A stretch of 64,000 nt of DNA from Defluviitalea raffinosedens (GCF_016908775.1 NZ_JAFBEP010000018.1:1-64000); one strand, 5' to 3'; positions 1 to 8,427 are shown, numbered from the stretch's first letter. Numbers and translations: made by a program. Notes: generated by a model not told the origin, from the letters alone.

Positions 1-208
1 GATTCCGCATCTCAAGGGTAATCCGTCGATAGCCATATCGACCTTGATGCTCATGGTAAATCGCCGTGATCTCATCTTTTTCGATACGGTACTTGTCAGG
101 CCGCTGAGCACGCTTCAAATAATAGTAATATGTACTTCTGGCAACACCAGCTAATTTAAGTAATGCTTCAAGCGGATATTTCTGCCTTAATTCAGAAATG
201 ACAGCTAC
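1..208 (-). CDS. IS3-family transposase OrfB, N-terminal part (cut by window edge)
   Basis: In the -1 frame relative to the upstream orfA, the minus strand reads without stops from its overlap with orfA to the window edge. It encodes the start of an IS3-type integrase subunit: an HTH_21-like stretch (YPLEALLKLAGVARSTYYYY) and then HEHQGRYGYRRIT, the hallmark run before the DDE catalytic core. The catalytic residues lie outside the window. There is no good independent start, so it is probably made as an OrfAB fusion by -1 frameshifting at the A-rich end of orfA. Family is clear; whether the element is still active cannot be judged. Confidence 0.85.
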
Positions 209-726
209 TTTTTCTTCTGTTCTGACTTTTCCCGCTCTTGAATTAAGGCATTCAATTTTTTTAGATATTCATTCTCCATGCGAAGACGCTGAACTTCAGC
301 AAGAAGATCCTCATTTTCTTTGATATCTTTCTTATCTTTCCTTGGCTTTTTTGTGCTCATTTTCCGTGACCGACCTCGCCGTTCTTCGTAAAGTGCTTCT
401 TTTCCCTCTTCATAATAAGTACGTTCCCATTTTGATACTGTTGTTGGACTTTGAACTCCAAAAAGTGCTGCAGTTGATCTTATAGACAAAGAGTTCTGAT
501 GCATATATTCTACAACATGAATTTTGAACTCTCCACTAAAAGTTCTGCGGGCATTAATAAGCTGGTCTATTCCACCGTTTTTGTAGAGAGCAACCCAGTT
601 TTTAATTATTGACGGGTTAATTCCATATTTAGCAGCTAAAGCACGATAGCCACCTGTATGACCGTCTAAATACTCACTTACAATTGCCAACTTAAACTCA
701 TCAGAATATTTCTTTTTCCCTGACAT
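205..726 (-). CDS. IS3-family (IS150-type) transposase OrfA
   Basis: This 173-residue protein has two consecutive helix-turn-helix regions (about residues 5-56, with KYGINPSIIKNWVALY, and 63-112, with FGVQSPTTVSKWERTY). A leucine-rich coiled coil follows at about 136-171, the usual multimerisation zipper of IS3 OrfA. The length matches the OrfA of IS150. It ends in lysine codons reading aag-aaa-aag just before the stop, where G-AAA-AAG could allow the -1 slip that fuses it to OrfB. It recognises the IS ends and regulates transposition. A strong hairpin lies in its leader. It is intact as far as seen. Confidence 0.9.
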   Translation of the reverse strand: MSGKKKYSDEFKLAIVSEYLDGHTGGYRALAAKYGINPSIIKNWVALYKNGGIDQLINARRTFSGEFKIHVVEYMHQNSLSIRSTAALFGVQSPTTVSKWERTYYEEGKEALYEERRGRSRKMSTKKPRKDKKDIKENEDLLAEVQRLRMENEYLKKLNALIQEREKSEQKKK

Positions 727-731
727 TCGAA

Positions 732-769
732 AACCCCTTTCATTAGTATTTTGTCTAACGAAAGGGGTT
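732..769 (-). other. Stem-loop in the IS leader, upstream of orfA
   Basis: AACCCCTTTC (732-741) pairs with GAAAGGGGTT (760-769). An inner TTAG (743-746)/CTAA (755-758) pair continues the stem past one mismatch. It sits between the IS end and the orfA start, and its outer arm would sequester the region just upstream of the start codon in a read-through transcript. Such hairpins are known to shield transposase genes from external transcription; here that role is inferred. Confidence 0.7.
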
Positions 770-792
770 CACTTCATTTTAGGTTAGTGTGT
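770..792. repeat. Probable terminal inverted repeat end of the IS3-type element
   Basis: On the minus strand the sequence CCTAAAATGAAGTGAACCCC resembles the terminal repeats of IS150-type elements and marks the orfA-proximal end. The exact last base and any target duplication cannot be fixed, because the other end lies outside the window. Confidence 0.5.
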
Positions 793-881
793 TTTTTATT
801 TAATATTATTGTTAAAAAGCTATATGGATATTAAAATAAAAACGCTTAATGAAAAATATCACATCGAGGATGGATGAAATT

Positions 882-1248
882 ATGGAAGTGTTTGTAAGAG
901 AATATCAAGACAAAGATATACCATCTATGATTGCGATTTGGAATGAGATTGTGGAAGAAGGAAATGCATTTCCTCAAACAGATAAACTGGCTTTTGATGA
1001 GGCAAAAAGATTTTTTTGATCTCAAACCTATACAGGCGTAGCTTTAGATGGAAATGAAGTCCTTGGATTATATATTTTACATCCTAATAATTTAAAATTC
1101 TACAGTTTAATGCTGTAGTTTCTACAAATACAGTTGCAATTCGTTTATATGAAAAATAGGTTTTCATAGATTAGGTGTCATTCCTGGAGGATATTTGCTT
1201 AAAGACGGCAGTTACACAGATATAATTTTGTATTATATTGAGTTATAA
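882..1248 (+). pseudogene. Decayed GNAT-family N-acetyltransferase
   Basis: The start encodes a normal GNAT N-terminus (MEVFVREYQDKDIPSMIAIW...) but meets an in-frame TGA at 1017-1019, after which the same frame continues as SQTYTGVALDGNEVLGLYILHPNN. The middle, which should carry the acetyl-CoA-binding motif, is missing. The C-terminus resumes in another frame as ILQFNAVVSTNTVAIRLYEK, and a one-base deletion at about 1158 shifts it again to GFHRLGVIPGGYLLKDGSYT. Nonsense mutation, internal deletion of roughly 30 codons and a frameshift together make it clearly non-functional. It lies beside an IS element, so the locus appears to be a degrading region. Confidence 0.85.
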
Positions 1249-1272
1249 TAGAAACTAAAAAAGAGGATAAGT

Positions 1273-1914
1273 TTGATCATGAAAAGTATAAGTGAATTTG
1301 TGGAGCAATTAGCATCTATGGAAGTTACGCCGAACGTATTTAATCAGTACTCTTACGATTTTCCAGAGAACTCCATAAGAAGAGACAATCTCTTACTGTA
1401 TTTAAATCAGATGGACCAATTAAAACCTAAAATTTTACTTGTAGGAGAAGCACCGGGATATAGAGGCTGTCGCCTTACAGGAGTTCCTTTTACCAGTGAG
1501 CATTTACTTATGAATAACATGGATGGGTTAAAATTATTCGGCAGCGCAAACTGTTATAAGCTGGCAGCCGAAAATTCGAAGTTATCAAAGGAAGCTACAG
1601 CTACTATTATATGGAGTACCCTTATAGAGTACAATATTATTGCATTAGGATGGAGTGCCTTTCCCTTTTATCCTCATAAAAAAGGTAATTCGAACAGTAA
1701 CAGACCACCATTAAAAAAAGAGTTGGAAATTGGACAGAAGCCTCTTCTTCAGATCATAGAATTCTTTGATATAAAAAAAGTAATTGCAGTAGGCAATAAA
1801 GCTGATGAAAATCTTAAGGTATTAGGAATTAGCTGTGACAAAGTCAGACACCCTGCGCAGGGAGGAAAAAATGAATTTGTAAAGGGTATGAAAACACTAT
1901 TAGGTCCTAGATAA
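1273..1914 (+). CDS. Uracil-DNA glycosylase superfamily protein
   Basis: The protein has 213 residues. GEAPG at residues 58-62 is followed by a cysteine/glycine-rich run ending in TGVPF, the active-site signature of the uracil-DNA glycosylase fold; HPAQGG near residue 192 fits the second (HPS-like) DNA-contact motif. It would excise uracil or a related base from DNA in base-excision repair. The four iron-sulfur cysteines of family 4 are not evident, so the subfamily is uncertain. TTG at 1273 and ATG at 1279 both fit the GAGG at 1263-1266; either may be used. A strong hairpin terminator follows at once, so it is probably monocistronic. Confidence 0.75.
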   Translation: MIMKSISEFVEQLASMEVTPNVFNQYSYDFPENSIRRDNLLLYLNQMDQLKPKILLVGEAPGYRGCRLTGVPFTSEHLLMNNMDGLKLFGSANCYKLAAENSKLSKEATATIIWSTLIEYNIIALGWSAFPFYPHKKGNSNSNRPPLKKELEIGQKPLLQIIEFFDIKKVIAVGNKADENLKVLGISCDKVRHPAQGGKNEFVKGMKTLLGPR

Positions 1915-1949
1915 AAAAATGGTGCCTTATCACAGGCACCGTTTTTTAT
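1914..1949 (+). terminator. Bidirectional intrinsic terminator
   Basis: GGTGCCT (1921-1927) and AGGCACC (1934-1940) form a 7-bp stem with T-rich sequence on the right and an A run on the left. It can stop both the glycosylase gene (+) and the convergent parvulin gene (-). Confidence 0.85.
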
Positions 1950-1967
1950 TTACATACTATTTACACA

Positions 1968-2711
1968 CTATTCAACAATGGTTACGGAATATTTTTTCAT
2001 TAATTCTTCTTGTTTTTCTATATATGCTTTTTGTTGTTTATAGAATAAGCATTGGTTTTTTGCTTCATCTTTTACTTCTTCAAAGGAGCTTTCCTTTTCT
2101 TCATTTACTTTGTCAACTTTAATGATATGATAGCCAAATTGAGTTTGAACAGGTTTGCTGATTTCTCCGGCTTCCATAGAAAAAACAGCCTGGTCAAATT
2201 CAGGCACCATTTTTCCTTGAGAGAATTCACCAAGGACACCGCCGCTATCTTTGGAAGGGCATCTTGAATATTTACGAGCTGCATCAGAAAAATCCAGTCC
2301 GTGCTCGATCTCATCTAATATGTTCAATGCTTCTTCTTCACTATCTACTAAAATATGACTGGCAGCTACAGTTTTTGGCTGGATAAACATCGCTTTATTT
2401 TCTTCAAAATATTTTTGAACTTCTTCGTCACTTACGGAAACAGAAGACATGAATTTATTTGCAGCATACTGCATTAGTAAGGACTTTTTCATCTGCTCTA
2501 ATACTGTAACAAAATTCTCTTCTTTGTCAAATTCTTTTTCTAAAGCTTCAGAGTAAAGTAATTCCTGAGCAATAATCTCGTTAAGTAATTGCTTTTGGCC
2601 TTGTGGGCTTCTAAAATGTGCAGCCTGTTGACCTAAATTTTGCATAAGTGAATAAATATCTGATTCTTTGATTTCTCTGCCATCAACAATGGCTAATACC
2701 TTATTTTCCAT
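1968..2711 (-). CDS. Parvulin-type peptidyl-prolyl cis-trans isomerase, no signal peptide
   Basis: This 247-residue protein has a SurA/PrsA-like helical N-terminal region (about 1-105), then a complete rotamase domain (about 113-205) with ASHILVDSEEEA, KDSGGVLGEFSQGKMV and FGYHIIKV. It catalyses proline isomerisation during folding. Unlike PrsA it has neither a lipobox nor a hydrophobic leader (it begins MENKVLAIVDGREI), so it should act in the cytoplasm. The start is preceded by AAAGGAG. The C-terminal tail is charged and helical. It is a single gene between terminators; family assignment is secure, client proteins unknown. Confidence 0.9.
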   Translation of the reverse strand: MENKVLAIVDGREIKESDIYSLMQNLGQQAAHFRSPQGQKQLLNEIIAQELLYSEALEKEFDKEENFVTVLEQMKKSLLMQYAANKFMSSVSVSDEEVQKYFEENKAMFIQPKTVAASHILVDSEEEALNILDEIEHGLDFSDAARKYSRCPSKDSGGVLGEFSQGKMVPEFDQAVFSMEAGEISKPVQTQFGYHIIKVDKVNEEKESSFEEVKDEAKNQCLFYKQQKAYIEKQEELMKKYSVTIVE

Positions 2712-2796
2712 GAAAAAATCTCCTTTGTCATATTAAGTATCCACAAAAGTGTACCATGAAATCAGCAGAATGTAAAATGAAGTTTGATCTAAATCA

Positions 2797-2837
2797 AATA
2801 AAAATAGAAGTTAACAGAAAGCACCCTGTTAACTTCT
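2797..2837 (-). terminator. Intrinsic terminator for the 91-residue gene
   Basis: A perfect 12-bp stem, AGAAGTTAACAG (2806-2817) with CTGTTAACTTCT (2826-2837), is followed on the minus strand by a T-rich stretch. It lies just downstream of the minus-strand gene ending at 2856. Confidence 0.85.
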
Positions 2838-2855
2838 CTATACATATATAATATA

Positions 2856-3131
2856 TTAGCAGCAACGTTCTTTAAAGAGACCTTCTATAACGTCTGCAGG
2901 ATCAGCAATGACTTCACAGATGCAGTCAATGTCAACGAATTTAATATCTCCATTTGGGCTGGCGATGAGCAGATTTCCTTCTACACCGAGTATAGTAACT
3001 TCTTCACATTTTCCGGATTTTAATACGATTATTACATCTTCATCAATGAGACTTTTTAAAATGTCTTTAATGTTGCGAGGTAATACGACATTATTTTTTG
3101 TAGTTCCTTGAACTTCCATTTTTCTTTTCAT
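2856..3131 (-). CDS. Small conserved-type protein of unknown function (91 aa)
   Basis: I do not recognise this family. The start chosen is the ATG at 3131, because AGAAGGAGGTGATAAA lies directly before it; a longer reading from 3155 would put the ribosome site inside the gene. Residues 30-70 alternate short hydrophobic strands with charged turns (DVIIVLKSGKCEEVTILGVE, then NLLIASPNGDIKFVDID), a pattern compatible with an Sm-like or similar small beta barrel. The chain ends in two cysteines, and an internal CIC adds two more. It has its own terminator, so it is a single-gene unit. A regulatory or spore-related role would be a guess. Confidence 0.7.
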   Translation of the reverse strand: MKRKMEVQGTTKNNVVLPRNIKDILKSLIDEDVIIVLKSGKCEEVTILGVEGNLLIASPNGDIKFVDIDCICEVIADPADVIEGLFKERCC

Positions 3132-3317
3132 TTTATCACCTCCTTCTAGTATCAATATATGAATTTCTTTCGGACATGTTGCAAAAATTCGACAAAGATT
3201 TTTAAAATACTATTGATTTGATTAAAGCTGGAAGGAATCATATGTTTTTGATAAAATATGAATAAAGTGCAATTGGGTATCAAAAGGGTTAGAAAATCAT
3301 TGAAGAGGAGAGATCAG

Positions 3318-4349
3318 ATGGATGTAGTAAAAGGATATAGGTGTACCAGTTGTGGAGGAGGATTGAAATTTGATCCTGCTTCTCAAAAGTGGAAATGTCA
3401 GTATTGCTTGAGTGAGTTTAGTAAGAATGAAATTGAAACGGATACACCAATAGAAGAATCTCTTGAAAAAGATATTTCAGACTTGGATTCTTATCATTGT
3501 ACCAGTTGTGGAGCTGAATTGATTGCAGACAATACAACTTCTGCCACTTTTTGTTTGTATTGCAGAAGTCATAGTATTATTAAGTCCAGGTTTTCGGGGA
3601 AATTCAAGCCAAAGAGTCTTATTCCTTTTAAAATAACAAAGGATCAAGCTGAAGAACTTTATAAAAAGTGGATTAGCAAGCGTATATTTGCTCCCAAGGA
3701 TTTTAAACGTAAAGAAGAAATTGAAAAGATCACAGGAATATATGCTCCATTTTGGCTGTTTAATTGTAAAAGTGAAGGTATGATTAGAGGAGAAGGCACT
3801 CGGACGCGATCCTGGACCAGTGGAAATTATCAGTATACCCAAACCAAATATTATCACGTGATGCGGGGAGGGCATGCTAAATATCACAAAGTGCCGGTGG
3901 ATGCTTCAAAAAAACTGGATGATAAGTTTATGCATATGATAGAGCCATACAATTATAATGATTTGACTGATTTTTCAATGAAATATATGTCAGGATTTAT
4001 GGCTGAAAAATACGATGTGGAAGCATCGGAAGCAGAAGTAGTTATGAAAGGCAGAGTAGAGAAATACATGGAAGAACGGTTAAGAGAAACTGTAGACGGG
4101 TACACATCGTTTTCTCTCCACGACAAAAAGGTATCTCTTTCAGATATACATAACGAATACTCAATGCTCCCTATTTATCTTCTGAATAACAAATATAAAG
4201 GAAAAGACCATATATTTATTGTAAATGGCCAAACAGGAAAAGTAGTAGGAGACACACCGATTAGCCGTTCACGACAGTTTGCATTTATGGGAATTGTTTT
4301 TGCAATAGTTTGGATCATATCTGTGTTTGGAGGTGCCTTCTTTGTTTAA
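3318..4349 (+). CDS. Double zinc-ribbon membrane-anchored protein (YdjG-like)
   Basis: The protein has 343 residues from the ATG at 3318, chosen because GAGGAGAG sits just upstream; an earlier ATG at 3258 lacks a good site. Two zinc ribbons open it (CTSCGGGL...CQYC and CTSCGAEL...CLYC), followed by a long globular region rich in aromatic residues and one hydrophobic segment at the extreme C-terminus. The architecture, and the fact that the next gene encodes a TPM-domain protein, resemble B. subtilis YdjG-YdjH, which form a membrane complex recruiting PspA. The 3' end overlaps the next gene by 8 bases, so the two are translationally coupled. The role in envelope stress is inferred by homology. 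Confidence 0.7.
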   Translation: MDVVKGYRCTSCGGGLKFDPASQKWKCQYCLSEFSKNEIETDTPIEESLEKDISDLDSYHCTSCGAELIADNTTSATFCLYCRSHSIIKSRFSGKFKPKSLIPFKITKDQAEELYKKWISKRIFAPKDFKRKEEIEKITGIYAPFWLFNCKSEGMIRGEGTRTRSWTSGNYQYTQTKYYHVMRGGHAKYHKVPVDASKKLDDKFMHMIEPYNYNDLTDFSMKYMSGFMAEKYDVEASEAEVVMKGRVEKYMEERLRETVDGYTSFSLHDKKVSLSDIHNEYSMLPIYLLNNKYKGKDHIFIVNGQTGKVVGDTPISRSRQFAFMGIVFAIVWIISVFGGAFFV

Positions 4350-5181
4350 AAGATTAAATGTTTTATTGATTGCTTTTATATTTTTCATGATTATTGGTCC
4401 AGCTTATGCTGTTTCCGGTGAATTAAGCAATGTTAAAGATTATTTAGATTATCTGACAGATGATGAAGAAAGTGAATTACAAGAGGCTATTGACAGTGTT
4501 AGAACCGGTTACAATCTGGATGTTGTTATTGTGATTACGGATGATACAGAAGGCAAATCATCCAAAGATTTTGCCGACGATTATTATGATTATAACGGAC
4601 ATGGTGTCGGCAGTGATTCTTCCGGGCTACTTATGCTTATTAATATGGCTGAAAGAGAGGTCTGGATTTCTACAACCGGTAAAGCGATTGATATATTTAC
4701 AGACAGCAGAATTGCAGAAATGATTGATGATGTTGTAGGACCTCTTTCTGAGGGTGAGTATTTTGAAGCTTCCAATACCTTTATTGATGATATAAGATAC
4801 TATGTAGAAATGGGAGTACCCCAGGGACAGCATAGGGTAGAGCAGGAATATCAGGGGCAGTCCAGTACAGCCTATTATCATAAAGTTACTTATTTCGATA
4901 AAGTTCTAGGATTGATGCAGTCTTTTTATGTATTTCTTTTCGCTTTGATTATTTCAGGAATCGCTACTATACTAGCATCTCTTTCCAGTAAAGGAACTGT
5001 TACGATTAATAACCATACTTATGAAGCAAAAGGTTCATTTGTCCTTTCAAGTAGCAGAGATGATTTCATAAGAGAAACTACTACAAAAACTGAAATTCAC
5101 AAGGATTCCGGAGATTCAACCAGCAGCATTCATACTGGCAGCAGCGGAACGACCCATGGTGGTGGAGGCGGAAAGTTTTAG
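4342..5181 (+). CDS. TPM-domain membrane protein (YdjH-like)
   Basis: TTG at 4342 is chosen as start: GGAGG at 4329-4333 is 8 bases away and it yields a clean signal/anchor (LNVLLIAFIFFMIIGPAYA). The 279-residue product has a TPM domain (about 30-160, with DVVIVITDD and REVWISTTGKAIDIFTDSRI), a second membrane helix at about 190-215, and a Ser/Thr/Gly tail ending GGGGGKF. TPM proteins are extracytoplasmic; some act in photosystem repair, and in Bacillus the YdjH relative partners YdjG. It overlaps the upstream zinc-ribbon gene and is followed by a strong terminator, defining a two-gene operon. Confidence 0.8.
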   Translation: MFKRLNVLLIAFIFFMIIGPAYAVSGELSNVKDYLDYLTDDEESELQEAIDSVRTGYNLDVVIVITDDTEGKSSKDFADDYYDYNGHGVGSDSSGLLMLINMAEREVWISTTGKAIDIFTDSRIAEMIDDVVGPLSEGEYFEASNTFIDDIRYYVEMGVPQGQHRVEQEYQGQSSTAYYHKVTYFDKVLGLMQSFYVFLFALIISGIATILASLSSKGTVTINNHTYEAKGSFVLSSSRDDFIRETTTKTEIHKDSGDSTSSIHTGSSGTTHGGGGGKF

Positions 5182-5193
5182 AAACATTCTTAG

Positions 5194-5242
5194 AAGCTTA
5201 TTTAATCAGAAATTAATTTCTGAATTAAGTAAGCTTTTTACA
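5194..5242 (+). terminator. Intrinsic terminator
   Basis: A long imperfect hairpin with AAGCTTA (5194-5200) pairing TAAGCTT (5230-5236) and inner CAGAAA/TTTCTG ends in a T run. It closes the zinc-ribbon/TPM operon. Confidence 0.85.
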
Positions 5243-5367
5243 TACTTGGCATAGTAAAAGGATGCAGAAAAAACACCGATTTTTATTAAAAATTCCCTTG
5301 ATCCCAAATATTTTAGAGGCTTTTTCTTTATGCTATAATAGTAAAAATATAAAAATACATAAAGGTT

Positions 5368-6348
5368 GTGAAATCATTGAATAACAGCAAGCCAAATAAG
5401 GACACTTTATATAGAAGGTATTCAGAGTACTTACGAGAAAAATACGGCGAAAAAGTATATAAACTTCCAATTAATTTACCTGTTACTTGTCCCAATAGAG
5501 ATGGTATATCAGGATGCGGTGGATGTACTTTTTGCGGAGATGAAGGGGCGGGGTTTGAAAATTTATCTAATTTAATACCTGTACCTGAGCAAATTCGTAA
5601 AAATAAAGAATATATCAGCAAGAAATATAAAGCGAGAAAATTTATTGCTTATTTTCAAAACTTTAGTAATACCTATATGCCTTTTGATACTTTTAAAATG
5701 GTTATGGAACAGGCTGCCAGAGAAAATATTGTCCAACTGGCCATTTCTACCAGGCCAGATTGCATCAGAGAAGAGTATTTGCAGTTTTTATCGGAATTAA
5801 AGATCAAATATAATATTGATATTGCGGTAGAATTGGGCCTTCAGACGGTTAACTATCATTCTCTTCGTAAAATCAACAGGGGGCATACTTTGGCTGAATT
5901 CATAGATGCTGTATTGAGAATAAAAAAATATGGTTTTGAAACATGTGCGCATTTAATTTTAAATCTTCCCTGGGATACGAGAATGGATGTTATAGAAAGT
6001 GCAAAAATTCTGTCAGCGCTTTCTGTTGATCAGGTGAAGCTCCATTCTTTGTATATTGTAGAAAATACCGTAATGGGGGAGCAATTTAAAAATAGAGAAT
6101 TTGAGATGATTTCTGTTGAAGAGTATAAAAAAAGAGTTATAGATTTTCTTGAATATCTTTCTCCGTATATCGTTATTCAAAGACTTATTGGAAGGGCTCC
6201 TGAAGAAAATACCTTGTTTGTTAACTGGAATACAAGCTGGTGGAAGATCAGAGACGAAATAGAGGAAGAAATGCGAGCAAATCATTATTATCAAGGACGG
6301 TTGTGTAATTATCTGAACGGAAGTGCTGTACGACATTTTTTTGATTGA
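5368..6348 (+). CDS. Radical SAM protein, TIGR01212 (YhcC) family
   Basis: This 326-residue protein has an atypical radical-SAM cluster motif, C-P-N-R...C-G-G-C-T-F-C, with the CX2C spacing only in the last pair, as in the TIGR01212/YhcC family. Conserved blocks include FIAYFQNFSNTYMP, VELGLQTVNYHSL and HLILNLPWDT. It should bind a 4Fe-4S cluster and S-adenosylmethionine; the substrate of the family is not firmly established. GTG at 5368 or TTG at 5377 could start it, since the AAAGG site lies only a few bases upstream. It stands alone, between terminators. Confidence 0.88.
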   Translation: MKSLNNSKPNKDTLYRRYSEYLREKYGEKVYKLPINLPVTCPNRDGISGCGGCTFCGDEGAGFENLSNLIPVPEQIRKNKEYISKKYKARKFIAYFQNFSNTYMPFDTFKMVMEQAARENIVQLAISTRPDCIREEYLQFLSELKIKYNIDIAVELGLQTVNYHSLRKINRGHTLAEFIDAVLRIKKYGFETCAHLILNLPWDTRMDVIESAKILSALSVDQVKLHSLYIVENTVMGEQFKNREFEMISVEEYKKRVIDFLEYLSPYIVIQRLIGRAPEENTLFVNWNTSWWKIRDEIEEEMRANHYYQGRLCNYLNGSAVRHFFD

Positions 6349-6427
6349 GAAAAGACTAAGAGCCCTTCTTAACAAATAAGAGGGATAAAAGAATTAACAT
6401 GGATTTCCATAATCGATGCATATAATA

Positions 6428-6456
6428 AGACAGAACCTAAGGATCTGTCTTTTTTA
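6428..6456 (+). terminator. Intrinsic terminator upstream of the M23 gene
   Basis: AGACAGA (6428-6434) pairs with TCTGTCT (6444-6450), followed by a T run. It ends transcripts of the radical-SAM gene. Confidence 0.75.
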
Positions 6457-6476
6457 ATTTGTAAAGGGGTGCCAAA

Positions 6477-7376
6477 ATGAAAAAAAAGAGGAAAAAAGTA
6501 ATATGGAGAAAGAGGAGAAACTATGATAAAATATATTTGATTTTGGTCCTTGTTGTATTAATGAGTATTTTCTTAATAAGAAAATGTGTTTATAAAGACA
6601 GCAGACAACTTCCGGCACTTGTTGAAAAAGTAGCAGCATTTAATATTCCGGGGGATATTTTATATAAATTAAAAAATATCTCTGAAATAACAGAAACAGA
6701 TTTCATTGAAGCGGTTACATTTTATGCTTTGGAAAATGATTTTACTATAGCTGAAAACATCACGATCGATCAGAAAGAACTTTATACATTTTGTACAGAG
6801 GACATGAATAAAATTAGAAAAAAGTATAATAAAAAAGAGGTTCAAAAACTTTATAGGATCTATGAACAGGCATTAAAGGATGTTAATGTATTTCCAGTTC
6901 CAGATATAGGGGAATATATCTATTCTAATTCCTGGGGGGCAGATAGAGATTACGGAGGAAAAAGAAAGCATTTAGGAACAGATATCATTGATGTTCATAA
7001 TCAACGGGGAAGTATACCTATTGTCAGTATGACAGATGGGATTGTTGAGCAAATGGGATGGAATGAAAAGGGTGGATGGAGAATAGGCATCAGATCTCCC
7101 AGTGGAGCTTATTTTTATTACGCTCATCTGGATTCTTATTCTTCTGAGGTTAGCGAGGGGATGGAAATCAAATCAGGACAATGTATAGGATATATGGGAG
7201 ATTCAGGATATGGAAAAGAGCCTGGTACAATAGGGAACTTTCCGGTTCACCTGCATTTAGGCATTATGCTTGATGTTTCATTTGTAAAAGAAGAATTGTG
7301 GATCAACCCCTATGCTATCCTTAAGTATGCAGAATATAATAAAGTAAATTGGAATGGACCAGATGAAAGGTTTTAG
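6477..7376 (+). CDS. Membrane-anchored M23 (LytM-type) peptidase
   Basis: The 299-residue protein starts with a very basic cytoplasmic tail (MKKKRKKVIWRKRR), then one membrane helix at about 20-38, a helical spacer, and a C-terminal M23 domain (about 160-285). Zinc-ligand motifs are present: HLGTD (HxxxD) and HLHLG (HxH), along with SWGADRDYGG and GYMGDSG. It should cleave peptide cross-links in peptidoglycan from outside the membrane, in growth or sporulation. The ribosome site AAAGGGG precedes the ATG. The next gene starts about 75 bases downstream. The catalytic set looks complete, so activity rather than a scaffold role is likely. Confidence 0.88.
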   Translation: MKKKRKKVIWRKRRNYDKIYLILVLVVLMSIFLIRKCVYKDSRQLPALVEKVAAFNIPGDILYKLKNISEITETDFIEAVTFYALENDFTIAENITIDQKELYTFCTEDMNKIRKKYNKKEVQKLYRIYEQALKDVNVFPVPDIGEYIYSNSWGADRDYGGKRKHLGTDIIDVHNQRGSIPIVSMTDGIVEQMGWNEKGGWRIGIRSPSGAYFYYAHLDSYSSEVSEGMEIKSGQCIGYMGDSGYGKEPGTIGNFPVHLHLGIMLDVSFVKEELWINPYAILKYAEYNKVNWNGPDERF

Positions 7377-7450
7377 GGTCACGTTTAACGATTTATATGA
7401 TATAATCTAACAGTTAATAGATTTTTGATATACTAAGGAAGAGGGGTCAT

Positions 7451-8140
7451 ATGTCTATATATGCAATAGGTGATTTGCATTTAAGTGGATCAGTTGATAA
7501 ACCTATGGATAAATTCGGTAAAAATTGGGAGAATCATGCTGAAAAAATTAAAAAGCATTGGCTCGACATCATTTCTGAAGAAGATACAGTATTAATTCCT
7601 GGAGATATTTCATGGGGAATGACATTGGAAGAAGCAGAAATTGATTTGCAATACATCTATGAGTTGCCGGGAAAGAAAATACTTATTAGAGGTAATCATG
7701 ATTATTGGTGGAAGTCTGTAACGAAATTAAATACGATATATGATAACATGTACTTTCTTCAAAATGATTTTACAGTTGCAGAAAGTTTTGCTATTTGTGG
7801 CGGAAGAGGCTGGATTTGTCCTAACGATACAAAATTTACTGCCCATGATCAGAAGATTTATGAACGAGAAGAAAAAAGATTACGGTTGTCCCTTTTGGCA
7901 GCTAAGAAGGCAAACTATGACAGAATCATTGTGATCATGCATTATCCTCCCACAAATGAAAATCTGGAGCCTTCCATTTATACTCAGTTATTTGAAGAAT
8001 TTAAGGTGGAAAAAGTTATTTACGGCCATCTTCATGGAAAAGAGTCTTTTAATCTGGGGCTGCAGGGACATTATAACGGCATTGAATATAGATTGGTTTC
8101 TTCTGATTATATTGATTTTAAGCCGGTCCTTATTTATTAA
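7451..8140 (+). CDS. Calcineurin-like metallophosphoesterase
   Basis: The 229-residue protein carries all five metallophosphoesterase blocks in order: GDLHL, GDISWG, RGNHDYWW, MHYPP and YGHLHG. These supply the Asp, Asn and His ligands of a two-metal centre. It hydrolyses a phosphoester, but the substrate cannot be read from sequence. The RNHDYWW variant is common in Clostridia stand-alone members. A ribosome site GAAGAGGGG lies before the ATG. An inverted repeat follows the stop. Confidence 0.88.
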   Translation: MSIYAIGDLHLSGSVDKPMDKFGKNWENHAEKIKKHWLDIISEEDTVLIPGDISWGMTLEEAEIDLQYIYELPGKKILIRGNHDYWWKSVTKLNTIYDNMYFLQNDFTVAESFAICGGRGWICPNDTKFTAHDQKIYEREEKRLRLSLLAAKKANYDRIIVIMHYPPTNENLEPSIYTQLFEEFKVEKVIYGHLHGKESFNLGLQGHYNGIEYRLVSSDYIDFKPVLIY

Positions 8141-8168
8141 GCCATGGCAGGAGCGTTTGCCACGGCTT
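8138..8168 (+). terminator. Possible terminator hairpin between convergent genes
   Basis: TAAGCC-TGGCA pairs with TGCCA-GGCTTA around an 8-base loop. No strong T run follows on either strand, so function is moderate to uncertain. Confidence 0.5.
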
Positions 8169-8190
8169 ATATACCATCTAGATCCAAAAG

Positions 8191-8427
8191 TTACTCGTAA
8201 TTTTCTACTGCTTTTAGAATCATTTCTTTTAAATCATCTTCATCGTAGTCTTTTGGATCGGTTTCGATATCTAATTCTTCAAATTCACCGGTTATAGAAT
8301 TGTAATTGGCCTGAAAAGTTGTTAGTAATTCTTCTTCGAAAGTAATTTCGCCTTCAATGAGCCAAACGTCATCGGATTTATCTACAGTAATAATATTAAT
8401 TTCTGTAATATTCATTACGGTTGCCAT
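8191..8427 (-). CDS. Acidic protein of unknown function (78 aa)
   Basis: I do not recognise this protein. It starts at ATG 8427 after a good site (AAAGGAGATTAATT). The sequence is strongly acidic (about 24 Asp/Glu of 78), with an N-terminal part of alternating hydrophobic residues (MATVMNITEINIITVDKSDD) and a C-terminal helix (DEDDLKEMILKAVENYE). There are no cysteines, signal or membrane segment, so a small cytoplasmic beta-alpha protein is likely. It is convergent with the phosphoesterase gene and divergent from the PilZ gene. Confidence 0.65.
   Translation of the reverse strand: MATVMNITEINIITVDKSDDVWLIEGEITFEEELLTTFQANYNSITGEFEELDIETDPKDYDEDDLKEMILKAVENYE

Noticed and set aside
3477-3887. 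136-codon minus-strand frame opposite the zinc-ribbon gene
   Set aside because: No ribosome site and no recognisable protein features; it is a shadow of the plus-strand gene.
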